Source: Chloroflexota bacterium (GTDB taxonomy: Bacteria > Chloroflexota > Anaerolineae > Aggregatilineales > Phototrophicaceae). Taken from it: a DNA stretch of 41,664 nucleotides. Within the stretch, counting starts at the first letter, position 1. Every line of letters starts with the position of its first letter. Location of the stretch: positions 1-41,664 of the forward strand of contig JAPOVL010000054.1 in the NCBI GenBank assembly GCA_026708115.1, in the 5' to 3' direction. This document shows, piece after piece, positions 16,046 to 24,992 of the stretch. The notes beneath the pieces are model-generated. The model was given only the letters and a program-made list of their open reading frames with translations, made no database searches and was not told the DNA's origin. Both the position numbers and the translations under genes were made by a program.

Positions 16046-16813
16046 TCAAGTGCTACCCATGCGCAATGCGCCGTCGAGCCGAATCGTTTCTCCATTGAGC
16101 ATCTCGTTTTCCACGATTTGCTGCGCCAACTGCGCGTATTCCGCCGGAGTACCCAAGCGCGAAGGGAATGGCACCTGCTCGCCCAGCGAGTCGCGGACGG
16201 CTTGCGGCAGGCTGCCCAGCAGCGGCGTATCAAAAATGCCCGGCGCGATCGTGCAGACTCGGATGCCATTTCGCGCCAGATCGCGCGCGATTGGCAAGGT
16301 CATGCCAACGATGCCGCCTTTGGAGGCCGCATAGGCGGCTTGCCCAATTTGGCCTTCGAAGGCCGCGACCGAGGCGCTGTTGATGATCACGCCGCGCTCG
16401 CCGCCCTCGCTGGCTGGATGCGCCGACATCATCGCGGCGGCCAGACGAATAGCGTTGAACGTGCCTATCAGGTTGATGCCGATGACCGTCTCGAACAAAT
16501 CCAGCGGATGCGCGCCGCGGCTGCCGATCGTGCGGATAGCGAGACCGACTCCGGCGCAGTTAACAAGCACATTCAGGGCGCCGAATTCCCCGGCCGCCAG
16601 ATCCAGCGCGGCTTGGACATCGCTCTCGCTTGTCACGTCCGCCTCGGTAAAGCGCGCGGCGTCGCCGATGGCCGCCGCGACTTCGCAGCCCTTTTCAGCG
16701 TCGCGGTCAAGAATCACGATCTTGGCGCCTTGTTCGGCAAAACGTGTCGCGGTCGCCGCGCCCAATCCGGACGCGCCGCCGGTGACAAGCGCGATAACCT
16801 CTTCCATTCTCAT
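16046..16813 (-). CDS. SDR dehydrogenase, 3-hydroxyacyl-CoA dehydrogenase type 2-like
   Basis: This 255-residue short-chain dehydrogenase resembles the HSD17B10/FabG-like 3-hydroxyacyl-CoA dehydrogenases of fatty-acid oxidation. The NAD-binding motif TGGASGLGAATA is at about residues 11-22, D36 follows the second strand (VILDRD) as expected for NAD preference, and LNVLVNCAGVG is the NNAG-type segment. The catalytic Ser is in IINSASVAAFEGQIGQ, with YAASKGG supplying the Tyr and Lys. ATG 16813 has CGGAG 9 bases upstream. It is transcribed toward the cys leader, which has its own promoter beyond it. Substrate is inferred from family resemblance only; an acyl-CoA dehydrogenase gene lies far away at 40 kb. 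Confidence 0.85.
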   Translation of the reverse strand: MRMEEVIALVTGGASGLGAATATRFAEQGAKIVILDRDAEKGCEVAAAIGDAARFTEADVTSESDVQAALDLAAGEFGALNVLVNCAGVGLAIRTIGSRGAHPLDLFETVIGINLIGTFNAIRLAAAMMSAHPASEGGERGVIINSASVAAFEGQIGQAAYAASKGGIVGMTLPIARDLARNGIRVCTIAPGIFDTPLLGSLPQAVRDSLGEQVPFPSRLGTPAEYAQLAQQIVENEMLNGETIRLDGALRMGST

Positions 16814-16884
16814 GCGATTTAGCTCCGGCTAGACTATGGGACGCAAACTAACACGACCGAAATTGCCGATCGGCCGCACTCTAA

Positions 16885-16978
16885 TTTAATAAACCACGTC
16901 GCTCTTGCAAGGAGAAGGTTTATTATTTTGTCTCTGCGCGGCAAGCAAATTCGCCGACTACGCGCCCCGCCGCTGTGG
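16885..16978 (+). repeat. dispersed ~90-bp intergenic repeat, diverged copy
   Basis: The left end AATAAACCACGTCGCTCTTGC and inner GGAGAAGGTTTATTATTTTG match the consensus well. The right end CGCGCCCCGCCGCTG is degraded relative to GCGCCGAGCGGCT. It lies between rho and the SDR gene. Confidence 0.6.
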
Positions 16979-17006
16979 CGAGCAACTCGTCGCTCGGCCG
17001 GGATGC

Positions 17007-18275
17007 CTAGCGCCCGTTTGAGCCGCTTAAGCTGTTGAGGAACTTCTGGTTGGTGTCGTAAAGGCGGAAGCTGTGCAGCAGTTGTTCGGTAGCGCCGACG
17101 ATGCCTTCCGGCTGCTCCGCCAGATGCGACCACATGCGCCGCATTGTATACACGCGCTGCAATACATCCGGACCAAGCAGCAATTCTTCACGACGGGTAG
17201 AAGACTGTTCGATATCAAAGGCGGGGAAGATTCGACGCTCCTGCAGCTTCCGGCTGAGGTGCAGTTCCATATTGCCCGTGCCCTTGAATTCTTCGTAGAT
17301 GACATCGTCCATCTTGCTGCCGGTATTGACCAGGCAGGTCGCGACTATGGTTAGGCTGCCGCCTTCTTCGACGTTGCGGGCCGCGCCAAACAAACGCTTT
17401 GGCGGGTGAATCGCGGAGGGATCCAAACCGCCGGAAAGCGTGCGCCCGCTGGTGGGAACGACCAGGTTGTAAGCGCGCGCCAGACGCGTCACGCTATCCA
17501 GCATCATCACGACGTGACGCCTGACTTCCACCAAACGCTTGGCGCGCTCAAGCGCCATTTCGGCAACCCGCACATGATGATGCACGGGATCGTCAAAGGT
17601 GGAGGCGATGACCTCGGCATCAACGGAACGATCCATATCGGTCACTTCTTCAGGACGCTCGCCAATCAGGGCAATCATCAAGTGGACTTCAGGGTAGTTG
17701 TGGCTGATCGCGTTGGCGATGTCTTTGAGAACGGTGGTCTTGCCCGCCTTGGGCGGCGATACGATCAAACCGCGCTGGCCGAAGCCAATCGGCGCGATCA
17801 AATTCAGCATGCGCGTCGACATGATCCGCGGCAGCGTTTCCAGGTTGAAGCGAACTTCCGGGAAGATCGGCGTCAAGCGTTCGAAATTGGCCCGCTGCCG
17901 GACCTCGTTGGGGTTGAGACCGTTGACGGCATCGACCCGAAGCAATCCGAAGTAACGCTCGGTATCTTTCGGCGGGCGAACCTGACCAATCACCATGTCG
18001 CCGGTGCGCAAGTTGAACTTTTTGATTTGCGTCTGGCTGACATAGATATCGTTCTTGCCCGGCAGGTAGCCTTCGGCGCGCAGGAAACCGATGCCGTCAT
18101 CCACCACTTCCAGCACGCCGCCGCGCAACTCGTGGCCTCGCCGCACGGCGTCTTGACGCAGCAGACCAATGATTAGGTCCTGCTTCTTCAATCGGCTAAA
18201 GCGCGGCACATTGTTGTCGCGCGCCAGATTGCGCAATTCGGGAAGGGTCTTCGTTTCAAGTTTTGCGATATTCAT
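17007..18275 (-). CDS. rho: transcription termination factor Rho
   Basis: This 422-residue hexameric RNA-dependent ATPase/helicase terminates transcription. The N-terminal helical Rho_N segment (LPELRNLARDNNVPRFSRLKKQDLI) is followed by the cold-shock-like primary RNA-binding domain (about 50-120). Walker A PPKAGKT lies at 174-180, ALIGERPEEVTDM at 202-214, Walker B VVMMLDS at 255-261, the Q-loop/R-loop region GGLDPSAIHPPKRLFGAARNVEEGGSLTI, and KGTGNMELHLSRK near 331-343. Length is close to the E. coli protein with no large insertion. ATG 18275 has AGGA upstream. A long leader of about 260 bases precedes it from a TATAAT promoter, compatible with the autoregulation known for rho in other bacteria. 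Confidence 0.98.
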   Translation of the reverse strand: MNIAKLETKTLPELRNLARDNNVPRFSRLKKQDLIIGLLRQDAVRRGHELRGGVLEVVDDGIGFLRAEGYLPGKNDIYVSQTQIKKFNLRTGDMVIGQVRPPKDTERYFGLLRVDAVNGLNPNEVRQRANFERLTPIFPEVRFNLETLPRIMSTRMLNLIAPIGFGQRGLIVSPPKAGKTTVLKDIANAISHNYPEVHLMIALIGERPEEVTDMDRSVDAEVIASTFDDPVHHHVRVAEMALERAKRLVEVRRHVVMMLDSVTRLARAYNLVVPTSGRTLSGGLDPSAIHPPKRLFGAARNVEEGGSLTIVATCLVNTGSKMDDVIYEEFKGTGNMELHLSRKLQERRIFPAFDIEQSSTRREELLLGPDVLQRVYTMRRMWSHLAEQPEGIVGATEQLLHSFRLYDTNQKFLNSLSGSNGR

Positions 18276-18543
18276 GCTGATTGTCCTGGGTTAATTTGTT
18301 GCGGCAGGGCTGTATGCTGGGGTCGCCGCGCGAACAGAGATTGCGTTCCTTACCTGTTTACTGAATTGTTGGCAGATTACTGGAAATTCGTTTCCTCTGG
18401 GAATCGCAAGCCGTCGCCGTAACGGACACTAGACATGGAGATGCGCAATGGAGTGGATTCCTGACCGACGGGCGACTTTCAAGAGCTGCTCACCTAATTC
18501 ACTCGCTACATGGATAGCCAAAAGAGGTTTTTGACATTCCACA

Positions 18544-18572
18544 ATTATAACGTTTACGGGTACAGATGTGGA
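18544..18572 (-). promoter_or_regulatory. candidate rho promoter
   Basis: On the minus strand a perfect TATAAT -10 box (18549-18544) follows TCCACA (18572-18567, 4 of 6 consensus) with 17-base spacing. It would give a rho 5' leader of about 260 nucleotides. Confidence 0.5.
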
Positions 18573-18684
18573 AAAAAGAGCCTACATCCCAGACTATAGC
18601 ATAGATTTGCTTTGTCGTCAAATGGTAATTGAATCTGTATTAGGTTCTATTCAGGAATTGAAAGGATATTGTAAGTAGCGGTTT

Positions 18685-18708
18685 GATCCCCGCCCAACGG
18701 CGGGGATC
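18685..18708 (-). terminator. GC hairpin after the ABC binding-protein gene
   Basis: A perfect 10-bp stem, GATCCCCGCC pairing with GGCGGGGATC with a 4-base loop, lies 22 bases beyond the stop of the binding-protein gene. There is no strong U-run after it, so it may be a transcript-stabilising 3' hairpin or a weak terminator. Confidence 0.5.
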
Positions 18709-18729
18709 AGTTCTATTGCATTTGCACGG

Positions 18730-20070
18730 CTACATATCCAGGTCAGCGTGCAATTCGGCCACTTCCTCGTTCAATTCCGCCAGCGCGTCGGCGACCGCGG
18801 CATCGCCATTGACGACTTCGGCGATCACGTTGGGCACCAGCCCGCGCACGGCGCTATAGCTGGGTAGGCCGGGCGAGGCATAGATGCTCACCATTTCGTC
18901 AGCCAAAATGCCTTGCACTTCAACAAAGCGGTGATAAGGCATCCGCGGCTCGGTGAAATCGTCCTCGCCGATCTCAATATCGTTGCGTATGCTGAAGTAT
19001 CCTGTCGCTCCGGACCAGGCAAGCTGCGCCTCGGCGCCGGCTAGGAACTTCACAAACAGCCAGGTGGCCACTTCTTGTTCCGGCGTCGCCGTCAAGATCG
19101 CCTGGCTGGGCACGAAGAGTTGCAGTGTGGGACCAACTCCCTCCGCGCCAGGGAATGCGGAAACCACCCACTCGTCAGTCATTTCGGCGGTTGCGGCATC
19201 CCAGGTGACAAAGGGAATGCCGGCCGAACTGCCTGCCGCGAATGGTGTCACGCCCACCGCGAAGTCACCCGTGTTTTGGTAACGTTCCGCGAATAGATAG
19301 GCGCAATTGTTTTCCAACATGCGCGTGAACATTTCCAGGGCGGCGGCCACTTCGGCGGATTCAAAAATGTACTCGCCGGAGTCGGCGTCAAAGATCGCGC
19401 CACCATGCGCGGCGACAAAACTCTCGAAATGCGATGTGCCGGTATCCAGGGGATATCCCTGGTACATCTCGCTGGAGCCGGCCGCGCAGGAAATTTCCTC
19501 GAACTCCGCCAGCGTCTCGGGCGGGCGCCGCTCAAAGCCCAGCGCTTCGACGATGTCAAGATTGGTATAGAAAATGTTCAGCGAGTTCTGGTTCGCCCAG
19601 GCGACGCGCATGCCGTGAAATGGCGCAAAGTCCAGTTGGTTGACGTCGAGCAAATCGAAGTTGAGATTGGCTTGCTCGTCCGGCGGGATCCCCCACATCG
19701 GGCTATTGAGCAATTCGTTGATATCGACAACAACGCCTTCGTTGGCCCAGCCCGCGATAGCATTGGCATATCCCGCAACCAGGTTTGGCAACTCTCCCGA
19801 GAGTATGGCGGTATTCATCAGATCTTGAATGGGGCTGTAGCTGCCCTGATGGATGGCTTCCACCGTGATGCCATATTCGTTGCTGCTATTGAATTCCTCG
19901 ATCAATGCCGACATCGTCTCGGCCTGGGAACTATCATCGGAATACTGATGCCAGTAGACGACCGTCTGCCCACTGGGATCAACACCCTCATAGTCGGTTG
20001 TGCTCTGCGCGCCAACCAGTCCAAGCGTTAGAACGCACAACATGAGCGCGATAGTGAATTTTGTCTTCAT
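18730..20070 (-). CDS. ABC transporter extracellular solute-binding protein (sugar type)
   Basis: This 446-residue family 1 solute-binding protein, like UgpB/MalE, captures a carbohydrate or glycerophosphodiester outside the membrane. The N-terminus has a signal peptide (MKTKFTIALMLCVLTLGLVGAQS) with an AQS-type cleavage site and no lipobox cysteine, unusual for a cell with little periplasm, where such proteins are often lipoproteins. The mature part starts with TVVYWHQYSDDSSQAETMSALIEEFN, typical of the family, and a GTLAEFEEI-like segment appears as PETLAEFEEI. ATG 20070 has AGGGAAG upstream. It is the last gene of the importer cluster, 122 bases after the second permease. The substrate cannot be read from sequence. 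Confidence 0.88.
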   Translation of the reverse strand: MKTKFTIALMLCVLTLGLVGAQSTTDYEGVDPSGQTVVYWHQYSDDSSQAETMSALIEEFNSSNEYGITVEAIHQGSYSPIQDLMNTAILSGELPNLVAGYANAIAGWANEGVVVDINELLNSPMWGIPPDEQANLNFDLLDVNQLDFAPFHGMRVAWANQNSLNIFYTNLDIVEALGFERRPPETLAEFEEISCAAGSSEMYQGYPLDTGTSHFESFVAAHGGAIFDADSGEYIFESAEVAAALEMFTRMLENNCAYLFAERYQNTGDFAVGVTPFAAGSSAGIPFVTWDAATAEMTDEWVVSAFPGAEGVGPTLQLFVPSQAILTATPEQEVATWLFVKFLAGAEAQLAWSGATGYFSIRNDIEIGEDDFTEPRMPYHRFVEVQGILADEMVSIYASPGLPSYSAVRGLVPNVIAEVVNGDAAVADALAELNEEVAELHADLDM

Positions 20071-20192
20071 AGCTTCCCTGTCTCCTTCGTATTAAATCAG
20101 CTATCGAAATAGGCGGCTGCTCCATACCCCCTCTTACGGGATACAGCCTCGGAATGAACACCGCACTACCTGACACGGTGGAGGGTTCAATA

Positions 20193-21158
20193 CTAACCTC
20201 GGATGCCTGTCTGCGCGATACCTTCAGTGAATTGCTTCTGCGCTACGAAATACAAGATCAGGATCGGTATGACGGTAATCACGGAAGCCGCCATTTGCAA
20301 GTTCAAATCTCCAGGCGTGTCCGCTGTTACGAAATTGGACAAACCCACGGCTATCGGACGCCAATCGTCATTGATGGTGACCAGCAAGGGCCACATCAAG
20401 GCGTTCCAGGAGCCGATAAAACCCAAGGTTACGATGGTCATGATGGGCGCCTTCGACAGCGGAAGCACCACGCTCCTCAAGAACTTGAAATGTCCCGCGC
20501 CGTCGATCCGCGCCGCCTCCCATAGATCATTCGGGATTTGAATGAAGAACTGTCGCAGCAAAAAGATGTTAAACACAGAAGCGAAGAAGGGAATGGTTAG
20601 CGCCGGCCAATTGTTGAACCAGGCGCCTGCCGGGCCGAAGAGGCTTTCGCTCAAGCGTCCCAGCCAAATCACCGTCAGCAAATGCGGAATCAGCATCACG
20701 ATGCCCGGGATCATCATCGTGGACAAGAAAAGAGCGAAGATGAAATTGCGCCCGATGAAATCCATGCGCGCAAAAGCGTATGCGGCCGGAATGCAAACGA
20801 CGAGCGACCCGGCAACGCTGATCAGGGTAATGCGCAGGCTGTTCCACAAGTAGCCCGATATGCCGATAGACTGCAAGACGCCGGTTGTTGGGTCTGTCGT
20901 CAACTCAATATCGAGGAAGTTCGCCCGGCGCAGCGCCGTGGCGTAATTCTCCCAAAGCAAATTCTCCGGCAGCAGTCGCGTTAGATTGACCTCGCTCAGT
21001 GTCATGAAAGAAGCGCTGATCATCCAGAGAAAGGGACCCACTGCAATGATGACGCCGGCGAACAATACCGCGTAAATCGCGAGTTGACTCCGGTTGACGC
21101 CTGTCGGTGGCGCCTTTTTCGCCCTGGTTGCTTTCGGGTCGCCGCTCTGGCTAGGCAT
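20193..21158 (-). CDS. ABC sugar permease, MalG/UgpE type
   Basis: This 321-residue integral-membrane protein is of the carbohydrate ABC permease family (MalG/UgpE side). Six membrane segments can be drawn, starting at about residue 25 (LAIYAVLFAGVIIAVGPFLWMISASF). The cytoplasmic EAA loop that contacts the ATPase is DLWEAARIDGAGHFKFLRSVVLPLSKAP near 235-262. The ATG overlaps the stop of the first permease gene by 8 bases, so the two are translated together. The ATPase of the system is not encoded nearby and may be a shared MsmK/UgpC-like subunit located elsewhere. Confidence 0.9.
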   Translation of the reverse strand: MPSQSGDPKATRAKKAPPTGVNRSQLAIYAVLFAGVIIAVGPFLWMISASFMTLSEVNLTRLLPENLLWENYATALRRANFLDIELTTDPTTGVLQSIGISGYLWNSLRITLISVAGSLVVCIPAAYAFARMDFIGRNFIFALFLSTMMIPGIVMLIPHLLTVIWLGRLSESLFGPAGAWFNNWPALTIPFFASVFNIFLLRQFFIQIPNDLWEAARIDGAGHFKFLRSVVLPLSKAPIMTIVTLGFIGSWNALMWPLLVTINDDWRPIAVGLSNFVTADTPGDLNLQMAASVITVIPILILYFVAQKQFTEGIAQTGIRG

Positions 21159-22818
21159 AAAAGACTCGTCTCCCCATGACGCGGTTTTGGAAAAGCGTCA
21201 TCAGCAGGATCAGGGCGAAAAGCACGAAAGCCATCGACGAAGCATAACCGTAGCGGTTGCTGTTCTGCAATTCGTCAAAGATATAGACGCTAGCCGTATT
21301 GACCTTGCTGCCCACCGCGCCCGTGCGCAGGATCCAGATCTGCGTAAAAGCCTGGAAGGTGCCGATTATCGCCACCAACGACAAGAAGAAAACCGTGGGG
21401 GACAGCATGGGCAAGGTGATGTGACGAAAGATGCGCCAGCCGCTGGCCCCGTCAATGCGAGCGGCTTCGTAAAGTTCGCCCGGGATATTGCCCAGGCCCG
21501 CCAGAAATATCACCGCGTCGTAGCCGATATAAGTCCAGGTCGAATAGATCATGATCACGACCAGCGCCAAAGCCGGGCCGGCAAGAAAATCGGGCAGCCC
21601 GAAAAGCTCGCCAATGGAGTTGCGCTCCAGGATCCAGCGCTGCGGCTCGATGCCAAAGAGCGAAAGAACGCGGTTGGCCGGCGCGGTTTTGCCAGCGTCA
21701 AACATGACGCGAAAGACGATCGAGGTCGCGACAAAGGGCGTGATGTAAGGTATGAAATAGACCATGCGGAAGAAGGCGCGGAAACGGATAGGCTGGAAGA
21801 GCAAATACGCCAGCACCAAGCCAACGGACAATTGCACCGGCACCGTCCCAAATGCGTACATAACAGTAACCCAGAAGCCCTGCAGCAGGTCGTCATCTGC
21901 CTCGGCCAGGGCGGCGGGCAGTTCCGCCATGAGCAGGTATCCACCAACCGCCAGCGCCAGACCGCCAAATGCCATCAGCGCGAAGCGCCTGTTTTCCTGG
22001 GCTTTGATTCCGCGCTGAAAAATCGTCCAGGCAATCGCGATAAGCATGACGCCGGCGCTGACAAAGACCAGTTGAGACCATATCGGCAGCGCTTCGCCGG
22101 ACTCGCGTGCGACATCAAGCGCCGTCCGGATTTCGGCCAGGGTGAGCTGCAGCAAGAAAACGCCGCTGACCGCTAAAATTGTTGCAAAAGCGCTCTGTAC
22201 AATCAAGTCACTGCTGCGGGCAGATCGAAAAAACCAAGCCATCAGCGCGGTGACGCAAACCGCCACCAGCAGCCCGATCACCATCAGGTTGCCGGCCGCC
22301 AGCACCTCGGGCATGGCAAAACTCTCGCCGAGTTTAGCCATGAATAGTTCAAGACTGGTGTTTTGTCCACGCACTTGACGCGGGATCAGCATGATTGCCG
22401 GGATGAGTTTGAAGAACCAGTCGACGGCGAGCAGCGCTGCGTAGCCGCAAACAGCGCCAGACACCAGGCTCAAGGAATCGCCGGGCGAATCCGATTGTCG
22501 CAGCGCGCGCAGCAAGCGCCGAATCATCACTCCCGCCAGGGCAAAAGCGGCAAGCGCGAACCAGAAAAACAATATATACGCCAGGTTGCCCAGCGCCTTT
22601 TCATAATTGGCGAGGCCATTGTAGTGGTCCGGGAAACGGCGCCAGCGGTGCAGGCTGACAAAGAAAGCGAATGCCACCGGGAACAGCCCAAACAAGGCAA
22701 TCAGCAGGCCGGCCGGCGCCAGGAATACGTAAGCTGTCAGATTTTCCACTACGATCCTGCCGCGGCGCGTATCAAAGAAGCCCAGTCGTGGAATATCTGC
22801 TGTTGTGTGACGATTCAT
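21151..22818 (-). CDS. ABC sugar permease, MalF/UgpA type with large insertion
   Basis: This 555-residue membrane protein is the partner permease. The C-terminal 240 residues are a normal MalF/UgpA domain with the EAA loop ELYEAARIDGASGWRIFRHITLPMLSP (about 454-480). After the first transmembrane segment (LTAYVFLAPAGLLIALFGLFPVAFAFFVSL, about 28-57) and the expected NYEKAL motif there is a 220-240-residue insertion with several extra hydrophobic segments before the pore-forming domain, making it almost twice the usual ~300 residues. E. coli MalF is also enlarged, but by a periplasmic loop rather than extra membrane segments. ATG 22818 follows GAGCAAC, a weak ribosome binding site; a TATAAT promoter lies 33 bases upstream. 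Confidence 0.88.
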   Translation of the reverse strand: MNRHTTADIPRLGFFDTRRGRIVVENLTAYVFLAPAGLLIALFGLFPVAFAFFVSLHRWRRFPDHYNGLANYEKALGNLAYILFFWFALAAFALAGVMIRRLLRALRQSDSPGDSLSLVSGAVCGYAALLAVDWFFKLIPAIMLIPRQVRGQNTSLELFMAKLGESFAMPEVLAAGNLMVIGLLVAVCVTALMAWFFRSARSSDLIVQSAFATILAVSGVFLLQLTLAEIRTALDVARESGEALPIWSQLVFVSAGVMLIAIAWTIFQRGIKAQENRRFALMAFGGLALAVGGYLLMAELPAALAEADDDLLQGFWVTVMYAFGTVPVQLSVGLVLAYLLFQPIRFRAFFRMVYFIPYITPFVATSIVFRVMFDAGKTAPANRVLSLFGIEPQRWILERNSIGELFGLPDFLAGPALALVVIMIYSTWTYIGYDAVIFLAGLGNIPGELYEAARIDGASGWRIFRHITLPMLSPTVFFLSLVAIIGTFQAFTQIWILRTGAVGSKVNTASVYIFDELQNSNRYGYASSMAFVLFALILLMTLFQNRVMGRRVFYA

Positions 22819-22850
22819 CTGTTGCTCGCGCGTACCATCCGACCCGGCTG

Positions 22851-22879
22851 ATTATAGCTAAAGCAAATGCGATTTCCAA
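22851..22879 (-). promoter_or_regulatory. candidate promoter of the ABC importer genes
   Basis: On the minus strand TTGGAA (22879-22874) and a perfect TATAAT (22856-22851) are spaced by 17 bases, a good sigma-70-type promoter 33 bases upstream of the first permease. Confidence 0.6.
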
Positions 22880-22949
22880 AATAACGCAGCGGTCAATCCT
22901 GCTGCGAAGTCAGCTGAAAAAGCAGCGCAAACTTGATAGCCGATAGAGC

Positions 22950-22964
22950 TGGTCCGATGGACCA
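22950..22964 (+). promoter_or_regulatory. inverted repeat near the pfkB -10 region
   Basis: TGGTCC-gat-GGACCA is a perfect 6-bp inverted repeat just upstream of a TACAAT -10-like hexamer (22968-22973) in the divergent gap between the importer and the PfkB kinase. It could be an operator; it is short, so chance cannot be excluded. Confidence 0.35.
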
Positions 22965-23009
22965 TGATACAATGGAGCGCGACAATCACGCACGCAAGGA
23001 TGGCATGCC

Positions 23010-23930
23010 ATGCCTCGAATCCATGTCATTGGCGCCCTGGTATACGACCTGGTGTTTAACGTCCCCGATTGGATCGAACCCAATCGCGCGGTTCACGCCT
23101 CCCGGGTAACCTTGTCCCCCGGCGGCAAAGCGTTAAATCAGGCCGCGGCGGCCCGCCTGCTCGGCGCTGATGTCGCCCTGATAGGAGCTGTGGGCGACGA
23201 TCTCTTTGGCGCGCAGATGCTGCATGAACTGCGGAATATCGGCGTGAACATCGACCATGTCATTACGCTCGATTCCGCTCGGACCAGCTTGGCCAGCATC
23301 GTGGTCAAAGACAATGTCCCGGGCTTTATCGGCGCGCCAGACGCCAGCCGCAAGATCGACGAAAAACATATCGACAAAGCCCTGCGCAATCTCCAAGAGA
23401 ACGATCTGCTCTTGATTGACTTCGAAATCCCGCAGGGGCTAGTCCACTATGCGCTGACGATGGCCAAGAACGCCGGCGCCTTGACCGTCGTGAATCCGGC
23501 GCCCTTCTTTACCCGCGACGCCTTCGTCTTCGAATATCTCCACCTGGTGGATGTTATCATACCCAACAAGTTTGAGGCGCAGCTGATCGCCGAAGACGAC
23601 AGTGAGAACCCGGACCTGTTGGCGCGCCAACTGCTGAATATGGGGATCAAACAGGTTGTCATGACACTGGGTGAAGATGGCTGCGTATTACATGAAAAGG
23701 AGCGCAAGCTGGAGCAATCCGCATTTGCGGTCGCGGTTGTGGATACAACCGGCGCCAGCGACGCCTTTGTCGGGGCCTACACCCTTGCTATGGCCAATGG
23801 CTGGCCCGCCGAAAGGGCGCTGAAGTTCGCTGCAGCGGCGGCTGGACTAGCTTGCAGCAAGCACGGTACCATGTCGTCCTTGCCGCGATTGAGCGCCGTA
23901 GATGCGCTGTTGCGGGCGGGGGGTAAGTAA
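23010..23930 (+). CDS. PfkB-family carbohydrate (ribokinase-like) kinase
   Basis: This 306-residue kinase phosphorylates a sugar or nucleoside with ATP. It shows the substrate-binding PGGKALNQAAAARLLG motif at 37-52, NPAPF at 162-166, IPNKFEAQLI at 184-193, and the ATP/anion-hole signature DTTGASDAFVGAYT at 245-258. The catalytic base is D251. The family consensus here is DTxGAGD, so the second glycine of the anion hole is replaced by serine. It is divergent from the sugar ABC importer, sharing the intergenic region, so it may phosphorylate the imported substrate or a nucleoside-derived sugar. ATG 23010 is the first in frame, with AAGGA about 8 bases upstream. Confidence 0.9.
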   Translation: MPRIHVIGALVYDLVFNVPDWIEPNRAVHASRVTLSPGGKALNQAAAARLLGADVALIGAVGDDLFGAQMLHELRNIGVNIDHVITLDSARTSLASIVVKDNVPGFIGAPDASRKIDEKHIDKALRNLQENDLLLIDFEIPQGLVHYALTMAKNAGALTVVNPAPFFTRDAFVFEYLHLVDVIIPNKFEAQLIAEDDSENPDLLARQLLNMGIKQVVMTLGEDGCVLHEKERKLEQSAFAVAVVDTTGASDAFVGAYTLAMANGWPAERALKFAAAAAGLACSKHGTMSSLPRLSAVDALLRAGGK

Positions 23931-23985
23931 ATGCTTACGATCCGCACAGTTGCGTAACCGCACATATCTTCACGGGTTTTAGACT

Positions 23986-24600
23986 ATGCAAAAGTTGTTT
24001 GCGCGACGCAAGAAATACCAGGCGCTTGATGACAAGGCGCTGGTAGAATTAGCCGCCGACGACAAAGAAGCCTTTGGCGAGCTTTACGAGCGATATTTGA
24101 CCAAGATATACAACTATGTCTACTATCGTACCGGTAACACGCACGACGCCGAGGACTTGACCGCCAAGGTATTTCAGCGAGCGATGTCTCATATTGGCAA
24201 TTATGTCGACAGGGGGCTGCCCTTTCAGGCCTGGCTCTATCGCATCGCTCACAATTTGGTTGCCAACTGGCATCGTGATCAAGGTAGACGCAAGATCATC
24301 GCGCTTGACGATTATGTAGCGCACGCGCTGCAATCCGAAGCGCCGGATCGCTGGACTGAAGAGCAGGAAGAGCAAAAGCAGCTCATGGAGGCGGTACGCC
24401 GATTGCCCGAAGATCGTCAGCAGTTGCTCTTGCTGAAATTCATCGAGCAATTGTCAAACGCGGAAATCGGCGAAATTATTGGTCGAACAGAGGGCGCGAT
24501 CAAGTCGCTATATCACCGGACACTATTAGCTTTGCGGGAAGATTTGCAGCGCCAGGAAGATGTCAGCGCTGCTCGTCGTCTAAGCGGAAAAGAAGGATAA
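23986..24600 (+). CDS. ECF-type RNA polymerase sigma factor
   Basis: This 204-residue sigma-70-family factor of the extracytoplasmic-function group directs RNA polymerase to a specific promoter set. Region 2 is FGELYERYLTKIYNYVYYRTGNTHDAEDLTAKVFQRA (about 30-66) with PFQAWLYRIAHNLVANWHRDQ after it. Region 4 is LPEDRQQLLLLKFIEQLSNAEIGEIIGRTEGAIKSLYHRTLLALRE (about 140-185). The next gene begins 8 bases after its stop and encodes a small membrane protein, probably the cognate anti-sigma factor. ATG 23986 lacks a strong ribosome binding site. Confidence 0.93.
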   Translation: MQKLFARRKKYQALDDKALVELAADDKEAFGELYERYLTKIYNYVYYRTGNTHDAEDLTAKVFQRAMSHIGNYVDRGLPFQAWLYRIAHNLVANWHRDQGRRKIIALDDYVAHALQSEAPDRWTEEQEEQKQLMEAVRRLPEDRQQLLLLKFIEQLSNAEIGEIIGRTEGAIKSLYHRTLLALREDLQRQEDVSAARRLSGKEG

Positions 24601-24608
24601 GGACGATC

Positions 24609-24992
24609 ATGGATTCACATGCCGACGCCAAGGCGCAAGAATTCGCCGATAACATCACTGCCGCGCTCCAACAGGGAAATTCGCTAGACCCGATTGCTGA
24701 CTTCTCCGACGGCGCTCGCGAAGAGCACGTGGATCTGATTTCTGTTATCCAAGGTTTGTGCGATACTTTGGTTCCGGTTGAGCCAAGCGCAGAATTTGCC
24801 GCTCACTTGAAAACGCAACTGCTGGAAAGTGAAGCGGGGATGGCGGCGCGTTTGAGGAAAATGCCTGCGCGCCTTCATATTGCCGCGATTCTTGCCCTCT
24901 TCGCCGGATTCAGTCTCTTGCTTTCCAGGCGACTGTTTGGCGCCTCGGCCCCGCAGGACATGTCCGAGGAACCTGTCGCGACCGCGCTTTAG
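24609..24992 (+). CDS. small membrane protein, probable anti-sigma factor
   Basis: This 127-residue protein has a cytoplasmic-looking helical N-terminal part (about 1-85) and one hydrophobic segment, LHIAAILALFAGFSLLLS (about 88-105), followed by a short outside tail. No zinc-binding HxxxCxxC motif is visible, so it is not a canonical ZAS anti-sigma factor. Assignment rests on being cotranscribed directly behind the ECF sigma gene, with AAGGA ahead of its ATG, and on topology. It might equally be an unrelated membrane protein. Confidence 0.6.
   Translation: MDSHADAKAQEFADNITAALQQGNSLDPIADFSDGAREEHVDLISVIQGLCDTLVPVEPSAEFAAHLKTQLLESEAGMAARLRKMPARLHIAAILALFAGFSLLLSRRLFGASAPQDMSEEPVATAL

Larger units (their letters stand above)
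18276..18729. other. 454-base gap: rho leader and SBP 3' hairpin
   Basis: The stretch between rho (start) and the ABC binding-protein gene (end) contains the rho 5' leader and promoter candidate and a GC-rich hairpin at 18685-18708. No credible gene was seen in it on either strand. Confidence 0.6.
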
